A stretch of 64,000 nucleotides of DNA, taken from assembly GCA_902495595.1 (NCBI GenBank), contig CABUXV010000004.1, positions 1-64,000 on the forward strand, in the 5' to 3' direction. This document shows positions 18,454-27,314 of the stretch, piece by piece. Position 1 is the stretch's first letter, and each line of letters begins with the position of its first letter. The notes under the pieces are model-generated. The model was given only the letters and a program-made list of their open reading frames with translations, made no database searches and had not been told where the DNA came from. The translations under genes were made by a program, and so were the position numbers. Source of the DNA: an uncultured Eubacterium sp. GTDB taxonomy: Bacteria; Bacillota; Clostridia; Peptostreptococcales; Anaerovoracaceae.

Positions 18454-19200
18454 TCAGACAAGTTTTTCGCTTTTTAAATCCGAAACATCTAAATGATATG
18501 CTGCATATTCCCTTATTATTTTTTGCAGCAATTTCCCAGTATCTTCTTTTAATGCCATGTTTTTAAGATTCTTTAAAGAGTTAATCCTAAAGTATTCTAA
18601 TATATCTACTATACCAAATTTAACGTCATAAATCAATGTATCGCCATGTGAATTTTCCATATCACGCCAACAGTCCGCACATATTATCCCCCCTTCTTTT
18701 ATGCCGAATTTAAACGCTGGCTTTTTTTCACCGCAAATTACGCATTTATTTGTTTCAGGAAACACTCCCGAATACTTAAAAACCTTGCTCTGATATGCAA
18801 GAACCAAAGACCCCAGTCCCTTATCCCTGCTTTCCAGCAAGTCGAAGAAATCCAGAAGAAGATTAAAAATACCTACAGCCGGAATATCATCTGCCAGCAC
18901 TTTTTCCGTAAATTCAAGCACGTATGCGCCATTCATATATTTATCCACATTCTCACCTATGGCATAATAACTTTTTAATGATTCTGCGCTGTTGATATTG
19001 TAACTGTCACGGTTTTTAAACAATTCATATCTTCCGTAGGTAAAGGGTCTCAATGCCAGAGAGCTTCTGCTTCTGCCCTTTTCCCCTATATTGGTTCCCG
19101 CGCTTATCTTTCCGTACTTTTTGGAAAAAAGCAATATCATCTTCCTGTTATATGAAGTTTTTATCTGTCTTAGTACAATTCCCTCTGTATCCGTAATCAA
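18454..19200 (-). CDS. recO: DNA repair protein RecO
   Basis: This 248-residue protein mediates RecA loading with RecF/RecR. The N-terminal OB-fold starts at ITDTEGIVLRQIKTSYNRKMILLFSKKYGKI. The helical C-terminal domain contains the four-cysteine zinc site (CVICGEKK about residue 151, CADC about 172). The start is TTG, just 9 bp from era, with a weak AGG ribosome site. Gene order era-recO is the classical Firmicute arrangement. Confidence 0.9.
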   Translation of the reverse strand: MITDTEGIVLRQIKTSYNRKMILLFSKKYGKISAGTNIGEKGRSRSSLALRPFTYGRYELFKNRDSYNINSAESLKSYYAIGENVDKYMNGAYVLEFTEKVLADDIPAVGIFNLLLDFFDLLESRDKGLGSLVLAYQSKVFKYSGVFPETNKCVICGEKKPAFKFGIKEGGIICADCWRDMENSHGDTLIYDVKFGIVDILEYFRINSLKNLKNMALKEDTGKLLQKIIREYAAYHLDVSDLKSEKLV

Positions 19201-19209
19201 CTATTATAC

Positions 19210-20112
19210 CTATTCCTTATACCCGAAGTTTGAAAGAGCTATATCGCTGTCTCTCCAGTTTTCCTTTACCTTAACCCACATTTCAAGGTATACCTTTGTT
19301 CCAAGCAGCGCCTCTATCTCCTCTCTCGCACTTTTTCCTATGCCCTTGAGCTTTCTTCCGCCCTTTCCTATTATCATCCCCTTATGAGATTTCCTTTCAC
19401 AGTATATTACAGCATTTATTCTTGTCAAATTATGCTCTTCCTTATATCTTTCTATCTCCACTGCAACACCATGTGGAACTTCATCCTGAAGATACATTAA
19501 AATCTTCTCCCTTATAATTTCGCTTACTATAAACCTTTCCGGATGTTCCGTAACCATATCATCGGGAAAATACATAGGTCCTTCATCTATAAAGCCGGAA
19601 ACACTTTTTATCACTTTTTCAATATTGCTTCCCTCTTTTGCCGACACACCTAAAATATCCTCAAATATCCCAAGTTCATCGTATTCTTTATATATTTCTG
19701 CAAACTCTTCGGGAGTCATCTTATCTATTTTATTTATAATAAGAACTTTAGGAGTCCTTATTTCATCAAGCAATTCAACTATATATTTATCTCCCGGTCC
19801 TGCGGAAAGTCTGTCGTCTACTATAAACATAACGACATCTACTTCTTTAAATGTTCCTACCGCTGCATCCGTCATATATTCCCCCAGTTTTGTCCTTGGT
19901 CTATGTATTCCGGGAGTATCTATAAACACTATCTGCATGTCATCTAAAATAAAGTCATCGCTGTAATGGGTATATATTCCTCTTATGGTATTTCTTGTCG
20001 TCTGCGGCTTGTCCGTAGTTATAGCTATTTTTTCGCCTAATATGGCATTAAGCAGCGTAGACTTTCCTACGTTTGGTCTTCCTACAATTCCTATAAATCC
20101 CGATTTCATCAT
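19210..20112 (-). CDS. era: Ribosome-assembly GTPase Era
   Basis: This 300-residue GTPase binds the 3' end of 16S rRNA during 30S maturation. The G motifs are complete: GRPNVGKSTLLN (G1), DTPGIHRP (G3), NKIDKM (G4) and SAKEG (G5). The C-terminal KH domain (about 205-290) shows IGKGGRKLKGIGKSAREEIE. Its ATG overlaps the cdd stop by 4 bp, indicating translational coupling. Confidence 0.95.
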   Translation of the reverse strand: MMKSGFIGIVGRPNVGKSTLLNAILGEKIAITTDKPQTTRNTIRGIYTHYSDDFILDDMQIVFIDTPGIHRPRTKLGEYMTDAAVGTFKEVDVVMFIVDDRLSAGPGDKYIVELLDEIRTPKVLIINKIDKMTPEEFAEIYKEYDELGIFEDILGVSAKEGSNIEKVIKSVSGFIDEGPMYFPDDMVTEHPERFIVSEIIREKILMYLQDEVPHGVAVEIERYKEEHNLTRINAVIYCERKSHKGMIIGKGGRKLKGIGKSAREEIEALLGTKVYLEMWVKVKENWRDSDIALSNFGYKE

Positions 20113-20528
20113 TTACTCCTCTCAAGTCTGAACCCTGAAGGCAATAGCTCACTAAGTTTTCTTATATTCAGGCTTTCCTTATCCCTGCCGGTAATAATAT
20201 CTATATCGGGTGCAAATTCATACATAAACTGTCTGCATATACCGCATGGCATGGATTCTTCGCCACGAGCGTACACGGCAATGGCGGAAAATGTCCGCTC
20301 ACCTTCCGAAAGGGCTTTTACAAAGGCAGTTCTCTCTGCGCATATGGTCGCTCCAAAAGATGAATTTTCCACATTCACTCCCGTATATATATTTCCCGAT
20401 TCTGCCATAAGAGCAGCTCCTACTTTAAAATTAGAAAAAGGAGCGTAGGCATTTTCACTTATCTTTTCCGCTTTTTCATAGAGCATGAGAGCTGTATCCA
20501 TATCTGTTTTCTGTCTTTCGTCTTTCAT
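20109..20528 (-). CDS. cdd: Cytidine deaminase
   Basis: This 139-residue enzyme deaminates cytidine and deoxycytidine to uridines. The zinc site is CAERTAF (Cys and catalytic Glu, about 60-66) plus PCGICRQ (about 95-101). The nucleoside-binding SNFKVGAAL motif is near residue 32. Small tetrameric CDA length. It precedes era in the conserved cluster; the usual neighbour dgkA is absent. Confidence 0.93.
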   Translation of the reverse strand: MKDERQKTDMDTALMLYEKAEKISENAYAPFSNFKVGAALMAESGNIYTGVNVENSSFGATICAERTAFVKALSEGERTFSAIAVYARGEESMPCGICRQFMYEFAPDIDIITGRDKESLNIRKLSELLPSGFRLERSK

Positions 20529-20546
20529 AGTTTAACACCCATCTTA

Positions 20547-21002
20547 CTATCGCTGCAAAGAAAGAAGATTCATGATTTCCTCTTCTTTTTTGCGCATCTT
20601 TGCTTTATCATCTTCTTCCATATGGTCATATCCCAACAGATGCAGCACACTGTGCACAAAAAGATACACGAGCTCCCTCTGCACGGAATGTCCGTATTCT
20701 TCCGCCTGTTTTTCCGCTTGTTCAATACATATAACCACATCTCCAAGCAGAATTTCTCCATTTTCTTCACTTATATGATTAAAATCCTCTATGAGCGGAA
20801 AGGACAGCACATCAGTTGCACGGTCAACCTGCCGGTACATGAGATTCATCCTGTGTATCTCCTCCAAAGAAACAAAACTCAAACTTATCTCCGTATTTTC
20901 AGAATTAATTCCTTCTTTTTCAAGACATATTTTTCCTGCTTTTTCAAACAATGAAAAATATTCATCTTTTACCGCTTCTTTGTCATTGCACAGTATTATC
21001 AT
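20547..21002 (-). CDS. ybeY: Endoribonuclease YbeY (rRNA maturation)
   Basis: This 151-residue metalloprotein acts in 16S rRNA 3'-end maturation and ribosome quality control. The zinc-binding HxxxHxxGxxH signature is visible as HSVLHLLGYDH (about 117-127). The upstream RATDVLSFPL motif is also typical. Its ATG overlaps the phoH stop by 4 bp. Confidence 0.94.
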   Translation of the reverse strand: MIILCNDKEAVKDEYFSLFEKAGKICLEKEGINSENTEISLSFVSLEEIHRMNLMYRQVDRATDVLSFPLIEDFNHISEENGEILLGDVVICIEQAEKQAEEYGHSVQRELVYLFVHSVLHLLGYDHMEEDDKAKMRKKEEEIMNLLSLQR

Positions 21003-22003
21003 TTTTTCTCCTGTTCATCATATATTGGCGGATGCTTCCTATAGTAATCATCATAGGCATTTATAACCTTTTTAACAAGCTGATGTCTTACCACATCCAC
21101 ATCTTTAAGATAGCAAAAGCTTATTTCACTTACAGTTTTCAAAACTTTCTGCGCTTCAACAAGACCTGATTTTTTGCCTCTTGGCAAATCAACCTGAGTC
21201 ACATCTCCCGTAACCACTACTTTTGAGCCAAAACCCATCCTCGTAAGAAACATCTTCATCTGTTCAGGCGTAGTGTTCTGGGCCTCATCGAGAATTATAA
21301 AGGAGTTGTCCAAAGTACGGCCCCTCATATATGCAAGCGGAACGACTTCTATAACCTCTTTTTCTTTCAGTCTCATTGCGCTCTCACGCCCCAAAACATC
21401 ATAGAGAGCATCGTAAAGAGGTCTTAAATAAGGGTCAACCTTTTCCTGTAAATCTCCGGGGAGAAATCCAAGTCGTTCTCCCGCTTCAACCGCCGGTCTT
21501 GCAAGAATTATTTTCTGAACTTCCTTATTCTTAAAAGCATTTATCGCCATTGCCACTGCGATATAAGTCTTTCCTGTCCCTGCCGGTCCTATACCGAAAA
21601 CAATGTCTTTTTTCCTTATGCTTTCAACATATCCTCTCTGCCCTATGGTTTTAGGTTTCAGAGGCTTGCCATCGTGGGTAAAACATATTATATCCTTTTC
21701 CACATTTTCTTTCTTGTATGATATCCCTTCGCTGGTCAAATCAGCTATATAATTTATTTTTTGTTGATTCAATTTTTCTCCTTTTTCGAGTACGCCCATC
21801 ATTTCATTGAGCAGCGCTTCTGCCTTAGCTAAGTTTTCTCCTTTGAGAATCAATTCATTATCCCTTTGTATAATATCAACCTTTAAATTGTCTTCTATTA
21901 TTTTTAAATTCTGGTCAAGTCCTCCGAACAGCTCTCTTCTGTCTATCGTATCGCTTATGGGAACTTTTTTTAATTTCAATTTATCAATATCCTGACGATT
22001 CAA
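20999..22003 (-). CDS. phoH: PhoH-family ATPase (YbeZ-like)
   Basis: This protein of about 334 residues is a RecA-like ATPase thought to act with YbeY in RNA metabolism. Walker A reads GPAGTGKTYIA and Walker B is NSFIILDEAQNTTPEQMKMFLTR; RMGFGSKVVVTGDVTQVDLPRG is the family signature. TTG at 22001-22003 is chosen as the start because AAAGGAG lies seven bases upstream; an ATG further up (22036) would put that ribosome site inside the gene. In Firmicutes yqfF often follows phoH, but here ybeY follows directly. Confidence 0.9.
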   Translation of the reverse strand: MNRQDIDKLKLKKVPISDTIDRRELFGGLDQNLKIIEDNLKVDIIQRDNELILKGENLAKAEALLNEMMGVLEKGEKLNQQKINYIADLTSEGISYKKENVEKDIICFTHDGKPLKPKTIGQRGYVESIRKKDIVFGIGPAGTGKTYIAVAMAINAFKNKEVQKIILARPAVEAGERLGFLPGDLQEKVDPYLRPLYDALYDVLGRESAMRLKEKEVIEVVPLAYMRGRTLDNSFIILDEAQNTTPEQMKMFLTRMGFGSKVVVTGDVTQVDLPRGKKSGLVEAQKVLKTVSEISFCYLKDVDVVRHQLVKKVINAYDDYYRKHPPIYDEQEKK

Positions 22004-22104
22004 ATATAATTCTCCTTTGTATATATAATAAAGCACAAAAAATATATTGCTTTTACAATTATACTATATTTTTTTATCAATTAAAATTATACTATATCAA
22101 AAAT

Positions 22105-23334
22105 TTACCGAACCTCCTTTTTATTCTTCTTTTCGTCCTTTTTCTCCTTTTCTATATCAATTTCTTTCTCCGCTCCTATATCTTCAAGCACTTCTATCAT
22201 TACCGATGCTTTTATAAGACCTGTACTTTCACTGTAATCTACGGATTTGCTTATTATACTCTCCCCGGTTTCAAGATTATCCTTCTCATATTGTCTCAAT
22301 GCCGCTTCAACAACCTTCTCTATACTGCTGTAATCTTTATCAGCATCCTCCAGCTTAACCTCTCTTACCGTTAACAATTTTATTGATATAGGAATAGGAT
22401 TTACAGTCTTAAGCAGAACTTTCTCTTCTTTTACAGAAGCCTCATATCCGCCCCATCCTTTTGTCGTATCAAAAGATATGTCCCCTATCTTCACACTAAG
22501 ACCAAAGAAAGAATTACCTGTTTGTTTTTTTACCCTTTCCTTTTTATCAAAATAATATGTAATATGTTTTGGAATTTTTGCCAGCGCAGTTCCTTTAGCA
22601 TGGCTGTACATAATGAACTCTTCATCTCCCCTGCTGTAATCCGTACTTTGGTATTTAAATTTACCGCTTATAAGTACATCTCCTTTATTCACATAATCAC
22701 CCTTTTTAACTTTAGCATTTCCCTGCATCGGTCTTATATCTTCTATTATCCCTGACTGAGACGCTACTATGTGCACAGGCTTTGTATCCTCGGGAGGAGT
22801 TTTTTCGTTTATCCCGGCTTCAGATACATTCACTTTCAAAAGCCGTCCTTCCTGATATATACTGACCCAGGTAAGTTTATCATAAGTTTCATAGAGAAGT
22901 TCCTTTGCGTCATTGTAGCTATCTGATTTTTTAGCGCCCTCATATATACCGGCATCCTTTAAGGTAGCTCTTATATCCGCTTCATCAAGGGAACGGTATC
23001 CGTCTATATTTATTTCCGCAATAAAAAGGCTTTGATAAAAAATTAAGGCACCTAATAAAAAGGCACCTATTACTGTCAAAATATTTGCTTTCATGCTCCT
23101 GAAGACAGGAATAACTCCGCCCTCTTTTAAAACTGTCATTTTATAGGAATGTCCTGCCAGTTTTTTCAGCCTGTTATAATCATTCCCCTGAAGTTCTGCA
23201 GTATATTCTATATCATTCTTCCATCTCAAATTCCTCAAAGTTATTCTGTTTTTAATACATTTATTTATTACACTGCTCAGATTGATGCCTTCAATCTTTA
23301 TCTTCCTGTAGTGCTTTAAAAAACCGAATTTCAT
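22105..23334 (-). CDS. yqfD: Sporulation protein YqfD
   Basis: This 409-residue protein has one clear membrane helix (about 87-105, ILTVIGAFLLGALIFYQSLF) after a cytoplasmic N-terminal domain. A large extracytoplasmic domain follows (LSLDEADIRATLK-like region, YDKLTWVSIYQEGRLLKVNVSE). This matches YqfD, a sigma-E-controlled Bacillus sporulation protein. The last 25 residues are almost entirely Lys/Glu. It overlaps yqfC by 44 bp and precedes phoH, the conserved order. Confidence 0.88.
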   Translation of the reverse strand: MKFGFLKHYRKIKIEGINLSSVINKCIKNRITLRNLRWKNDIEYTAELQGNDYNRLKKLAGHSYKMTVLKEGGVIPVFRSMKANILTVIGAFLLGALIFYQSLFIAEINIDGYRSLDEADIRATLKDAGIYEGAKKSDSYNDAKELLYETYDKLTWVSIYQEGRLLKVNVSEAGINEKTPPEDTKPVHIVASQSGIIEDIRPMQGNAKVKKGDYVNKGDVLISGKFKYQSTDYSRGDEEFIMYSHAKGTALAKIPKHITYYFDKKERVKKQTGNSFFGLSVKIGDISFDTTKGWGGYEASVKEEKVLLKTVNPIPISIKLLTVREVKLEDADKDYSSIEKVVEAALRQYEKDNLETGESIISKSVDYSESTGLIKASVMIEVLEDIGAEKEIDIEKEKKDEKKNKKEVR

Positions 23335-23554
23335 CTACTTCACCCGCAACCAACATTCTTTCTTCTTTAAGCTTTGTCACCACAAAATCCCTGCCTGCCA
23401 CCGATGTATATCTGCGTCCGTTAAATACCACAATCTGAGTATCTGTAAGCACGAGCAGCTTTTTAACATTATCAAGCACAGTAGTTTCGCCTGTAACGAG
23501 AACTCTCGGCATATTTACAGCAAAGTCAAACAGCAATTCTTCTTTAATAGTCAT
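23291..23554 (-). CDS. yqfC: Sporulation protein YqfC
   Basis: This 87-residue YabP/YqfC-family protein shows the typical MPRVLVTGETTVLDNVKKLL strand-turn pattern, followed by LVLTDTQIVVFNGRRY. It is associated with the forespore in the sigma-E regulon of Bacillus. It overlaps yqfD by 44 bp, suggesting coupled translation. GGAGGT precedes the ATG. Confidence 0.88.
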   Translation of the reverse strand: MTIKEELLFDFAVNMPRVLVTGETTVLDNVKKLLVLTDTQIVVFNGRRYTSVAGRDFVVTKLKEERMLVAGEVDEIRFFKALQEDKD

Positions 23555-23611
23555 ATTTACCTCCAGCCGTAAATTCAGTTATCGGATAACATGATAAAGT
23601 ATATTCAGTTT

Positions 23612-25201
23612 TTATGAAAATATCACCTTGATTATATTCTCCGCAGCTTTTATTCCATCAACAGCGGCGGATACTATTCCTCCCGCATATCCCGGGCCTT
23701 CTCCTGCCGGAAAAATTCCTCTTATTTCAGTCTGTCCTGTTTCATCTCTTATAATTCTTACGGGAGATGAACTTCTTGTCTCCACGCCTTTAAAAACAGC
23801 ATTTTCATTATCAAAGCCTCTAAGCCTTCGTCCCATATGCGGCATCGCTTCTATTATTGATTTTGCCGCAAACTCCGGAAGACTCTCCCTTACAGGGTCC
23901 TTATCATTTGTCCGAAATAACCCGTATGTCGTTTCCGGAATATTACCTTTCCCCATCTCATATGCTTTTTTTTCATACTTTCTCTGAAATTCTATACCTG
24001 CCAAAGGGCAGTCCGATGAGAAATCACCGGGTCTGACATCCACTAAAAGACCGCTGTTTGCGAACCTGCCGCCCCTGTCACTGTAGCTCATTCCATTGGT
24101 TACGGCAGTCATAGGTTCTGAACTTGAGTCAATTATCTCGCCTCCCGGACACATACAGAAAGTATATACGCCTCTCCCATTTTCACATTTATAACTGAGC
24201 TTATATTCCGCAGGACCTAAAATTTCCGCAGCAGCGGCTGTTCCGTACTGGGATTCATCTATCATTCTCTGGGGATGCTGTATACGCACTCCTATGGAAA
24301 AAGGCTTTTGTTCCATAGGCAGACCCTTTTCGTACAGCATCTTAAATGTATCTCTTGCACTGTGTCCTGTTGCCAACACCAATGCATCGGTTTTTATGCA
24401 TCCTCCAGCACGAATTCCCTGTTCTGATTTTTCATTTTTATCAGCCTTTGTTTTTTCAATCTTTATTTCTGCAATACTTACGTCCCCGTTTTTATATACT
24501 GTTTTTATATCGGTCAGTTTTCTGCAAAAATATATTTTACCTCCAAGAGACTCAATTTTTTTCCTTATATTAACTACCACTTCCCGAAGTTTATCCGTCC
24601 CTATATGAGGCTTCTGCTTATATAAAATACTTTCATCAGCCCCTACTTCAACCAATTCTTCAAGCACCTTTGATATTCTTATATCTTTTATTCCCGTTGT
24701 AAGCTTACCGTCGGAAAAAGTTCCGGCTCCGCCTTCACCAAACTGAACATTGGATTCGACATTAAGTTTTCCTGTTTTCCAAAATTTATCTACGGTTTCA
24801 GCTCTCTCTTCAATCGCTTCTCCCCGCTCTATAACCACGGGATTCAATCCCGCCTGAGCCAGTATCAGTGCTGCAAACATACCTGCCGGACCAAATCCGA
24901 CGACAACCGGACTGGATATTCTAAAATCCTCCGGCAATTCAGGTAATATCTCGCCTAAATTGTATTTTACTTCGGGAGGATTTTTAAGCGGTAACTTTTC
25001 ATCACATGTAAAATCAATGGTATAAACTAATTTTATATCGCCTTTTTTTCTTGCGTCTATGGATTCTCTGACTATCTTTATATCGTATATATTAAGACTG
25101 CCTTTGCCCAAACGTTTCAAAACAGCTTTCTTCAAGGATTTTTTGCTGTCTGTTATATTAAGTCTAACCTGTTCTATTCTGTATCTCATACTAAATACCA
25201 A
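23612..25201 (-). CDS. FAD-dependent dehydrogenase (COG2509 type)
   Basis: This 529-residue flavoprotein of unknown substrate belongs to the widespread COG2509 family. An N-terminal domain (about 1-95, ferredoxin-like) precedes the Rossmann FAD motif VVVGFGPAGMFAALILAQAG (about 99-118) and VIERG. FGEGGAGTFSDGKLTTG is a family hallmark, and PAGEGPGYAGGIVSAAVDGI closes the FAD site. The TTG start lies immediately after the stop of the preceding gene, with AAAGG upstream; an ATG 12 bp inside is the alternative. It is transcribed with the next flavoprotein. Confidence 0.82.
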   Translation of the reverse strand: MVFSMRYRIEQVRLNITDSKKSLKKAVLKRLGKGSLNIYDIKIVRESIDARKKGDIKLVYTIDFTCDEKLPLKNPPEVKYNLGEILPELPEDFRISSPVVVGFGPAGMFAALILAQAGLNPVVIERGEAIEERAETVDKFWKTGKLNVESNVQFGEGGAGTFSDGKLTTGIKDIRISKVLEELVEVGADESILYKQKPHIGTDKLREVVVNIRKKIESLGGKIYFCRKLTDIKTVYKNGDVSIAEIKIEKTKADKNEKSEQGIRAGGCIKTDALVLATGHSARDTFKMLYEKGLPMEQKPFSIGVRIQHPQRMIDESQYGTAAAAEILGPAEYKLSYKCENGRGVYTFCMCPGGEIIDSSSEPMTAVTNGMSYSDRGGRFANSGLLVDVRPGDFSSDCPLAGIEFQRKYEKKAYEMGKGNIPETTYGLFRTNDKDPVRESLPEFAAKSIIEAMPHMGRRLRGFDNENAVFKGVETRSSSPVRIIRDETGQTEIRGIFPAGEGPGYAGGIVSAAVDGIKAAENIIKVIFS

Positions 25202-26284
25202 CTAAAAACCTTTCAGAATAAAATTTATATGCTTTGCAGCCTTTATCCCTGTTTCCCAGGCATTTTGCAGATTAAATCCGCCGCACTTTCCCTGAAAATC
25301 CAAAATTTCTCCTACTATATAAAGTCCTCTCGCAAACTTCGACTCCATGGTCTTTAAATTAACCTCATCCAGTCTTATTCCTCCTGCTGTACACTGAGCG
25401 TTTTTCCAGCCCTTTACACCTAAAACAGGAAGCATCCAGCCCTTAATGTCATCTATACAAACTCTTGCAGACAATTTATCCGATAATATTCCGAAGGAAG
25501 TCGTCCTTTTCTCTAACATGTCTTTTGTAAAATCAGGCGCCAAATCCAATTTCAAGCTGTATCTTTTAAGAGAATCTTTTATATTTTCTCCGTCATCGGA
25601 TTTTATTTGCAGCGTAAGATTCATAACACAAATCCCGGATATCCCATCCTCTGTAAACTGAATCTCGCCAAGCTCTTCATCTATTATTTTTTCATCCTTT
25701 AAAAGACTTACACGGCCTCTTGCCCTAACTCCCTTTATATCATTAAAATTCCCGCATTCTATGGCTGTAAGAACGGGATAAAGCTTGTTTATTTTATGTC
25801 CGAATTTCTTGGCAAATTTATATCCGTCTCCTGTCGTGCCCATAGCCGGCGCGGCCTTGCCTCCGGAAGCCAGAATCAGTTTATCTGCCCTGAAAAATTT
25901 TTTTCTGTCTGTTATGAAAAAACATCCGTTTTCATAAGATACGTCTGACGCTTCAAAATCCGTAAAGATATCTGCTTTGTTTTTTTCTGCGCTCTCCTTT
26001 AATACTTTCGCTACATCCGATGCATGATTGGAATAAGGATAATATCTACCATCTCCATCTTTATAAAGCGCCATACCGAGAGATTCAAAAAAATCCAGGG
26101 TTAAATCTTTATTGCAGCAGGCAGCATTGGTTATATTGCATCTTCCGCCTCCTGTCGCCATGATTTTACGCCCCAGAATTTTATTTTTTTCAAGCAGACA
26201 TATTTTTAAATTTTTATCGAGAGAGGCAGCGGCAGCAAGACCTGAAGCCCCTCCCCCTAAAATACAAACATCATATTTTTCCAT
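25202..26284 (-). CDS. NAD(P)/FAD-dependent oxidoreductase (HI0933/BaiN family)
   Basis: This 360-residue flavoprotein shows an N-terminal FAD-binding CILGGGASGLAAAASL and the family-specific KIMATGGGRCNITN. ASGGKAAPAMGTTGDGYKFAKKFGH lies in the middle, and IVGEILDFQGKCGGFNLQNAW at the C-terminus. Members reduce diverse substrates, and bile-acid roles have been proposed for some; the substrate here is unknown. It is slightly shorter than the usual 400+ residues. It overlaps the DUF308 gene by 14 bp and directly abuts the second flavoprotein. Confidence 0.83.
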   Translation of the reverse strand: MEKYDVCILGGGASGLAAAASLDKNLKICLLEKNKILGRKIMATGGGRCNITNAACCNKDLTLDFFESLGMALYKDGDGRYYPYSNHASDVAKVLKESAEKNKADIFTDFEASDVSYENGCFFITDRKKFFRADKLILASGGKAAPAMGTTGDGYKFAKKFGHKINKLYPVLTAIECGNFNDIKGVRARGRVSLLKDEKIIDEELGEIQFTEDGISGICVMNLTLQIKSDDGENIKDSLKRYSLKLDLAPDFTKDMLEKRTTSFGILSDKLSARVCIDDIKGWMLPVLGVKGWKNAQCTAGGIRLDEVNLKTMESKFARGLYIVGEILDFQGKCGGFNLQNAWETGIKAAKHINFILKGF

Positions 26285-26942
26285 CTATATTTATTCCTAT
26301 GGTGTTTTCAGCCTCTTCCTTAGCCTTTATTCTCTCAGCTACCTTCTCAGGCGTTTCCTCCTCGGGAGTTATTTTAACAGCCTCTCTTTTTCTCTTGTAT
26401 ATTCTTATATACGATTTTTTCTCATGCGGCATATGTATGCCGAGCTCAATGATATTGACTCCCTGTATAACCATAAACATTCCTAAAAGTATTACGGTAC
26501 TCAGCCACATAACCAACGGGTTTATAAAACCAAAGATTCCTATTATTACAGTCAGTATTCCTGTAAGCATCGTAGTTCTGAAGTTATTTTTCTTCTTTTC
26601 CCTGTCTATGTGAGTAGCCGCTTCAATACGAAGTATTCCCGATACAAGCACCCACATACCGAATACCATTGGTATGGAAGTGTCTGCCACCAGCTGATTG
26701 CACAAAACAAGAATTCCCAGAAGAAGAGTAATAAGAGCATCTGTCAATATCCAGCCGTTATTGTCTCCTCTGTTATTCAGTCCCCTGCCTAAAAGATAGG
26801 CAAATGTATGAATCAGCCCGTTTATTACCATTACTATGCCTACTACAAAAGCCATGGCTAAAAATGTCTGACCCGGATTTATAAAACAAAAAACTCCTGT
26901 CAGAAGCATCAATATTCCGCTCACTATGGTCAACGTTCTCAT
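26271..26942 (-). CDS. DUF308/HdeD-like membrane protein
   Basis: This 223-residue protein has six membrane helices in its first 165 residues, in the paired pattern of DUF308/HdeD proteins (GILMLLTGVFCFINPGQTFLAMAFVVGIVMV, then GILTVIIGIFGFINPLVMWLSTVILLG). A hydrophilic C-terminus (about 170-223) is rich in Lys/Glu. HdeD is linked to acid stress in E. coli; a role here is not established. It overlaps the following flavoprotein gene by 14 bp. Confidence 0.75.
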   Translation of the reverse strand: MRTLTIVSGILMLLTGVFCFINPGQTFLAMAFVVGIVMVINGLIHTFAYLLGRGLNNRGDNNGWILTDALITLLLGILVLCNQLVADTSIPMVFGMWVLVSGILRIEAATHIDREKKKNNFRTTMLTGILTVIIGIFGFINPLVMWLSTVILLGMFMVIQGVNIIELGIHMPHEKKSYIRIYKRKREAVKITPEEETPEKVAERIKAKEEAENTIGINIDGKI

Positions 26943-26957
26943 ATAATAAAACTCCTT

Positions 26958-27119
26958 CTACCAAATATCGTCAAATTCTTCTTTTTGAAAATCATCACCG
27001 TCTGCAGCTTCCCCTGAATCCTTATCTTTTTTATTTTCTTCTATCAGTTTAATTGTAACAACAGCAACACATGTTGCAATTACCGCTGTCCTCAGCACAT
27101 TATTTATTTTTCTCAGCAT
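26958..27119 (-). CDS. Small single-pass membrane protein (53 aa), unknown
   Basis: ATG at 27117-27119 follows AAAGGGTG and gives a 53-residue protein. It has one membrane helix (VLRTAVIATCVAVVTIKLI) and a very acidic tail. It lies 15 bp upstream of the DUF308 gene on the same strand, so the two are likely co-transcribed. I do not recognise the family. Confidence 0.55.
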   Translation of the reverse strand: MLRKINNVLRTAVIATCVAVVTIKLIEENKKDKDSGEAADGDDFQKEEFDDIW

Positions 27120-27228
27120 AATAAATTCACCCTTTCCGTATTTCCGCAATAATTATAACATAAATTCCTTTTATATAAAAAGAAGATTGTGTGTTTTCTT
27201 AAGTTTTACCTTAAAATCCAAGACTTTA

Positions 27229-27256
27229 TTGCCTCAAAATATTTTTTTGATATAAT
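27229..27256 (+). promoter_or_regulatory. Predicted sigma-A promoter for dinB
   Basis: TTGCCT (27229-27234) and TATAAT (27251-27256) are 16 bp apart, about 60 bp upstream of the dinB start. No clear SOS box was recognised here. Confidence 0.5.
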
Positions 27257-27314
27257 AAATCTGATTCATACATAATAAACATTGTAACTGTAATATCTGC
27301 GAAAGGAGGACTTT

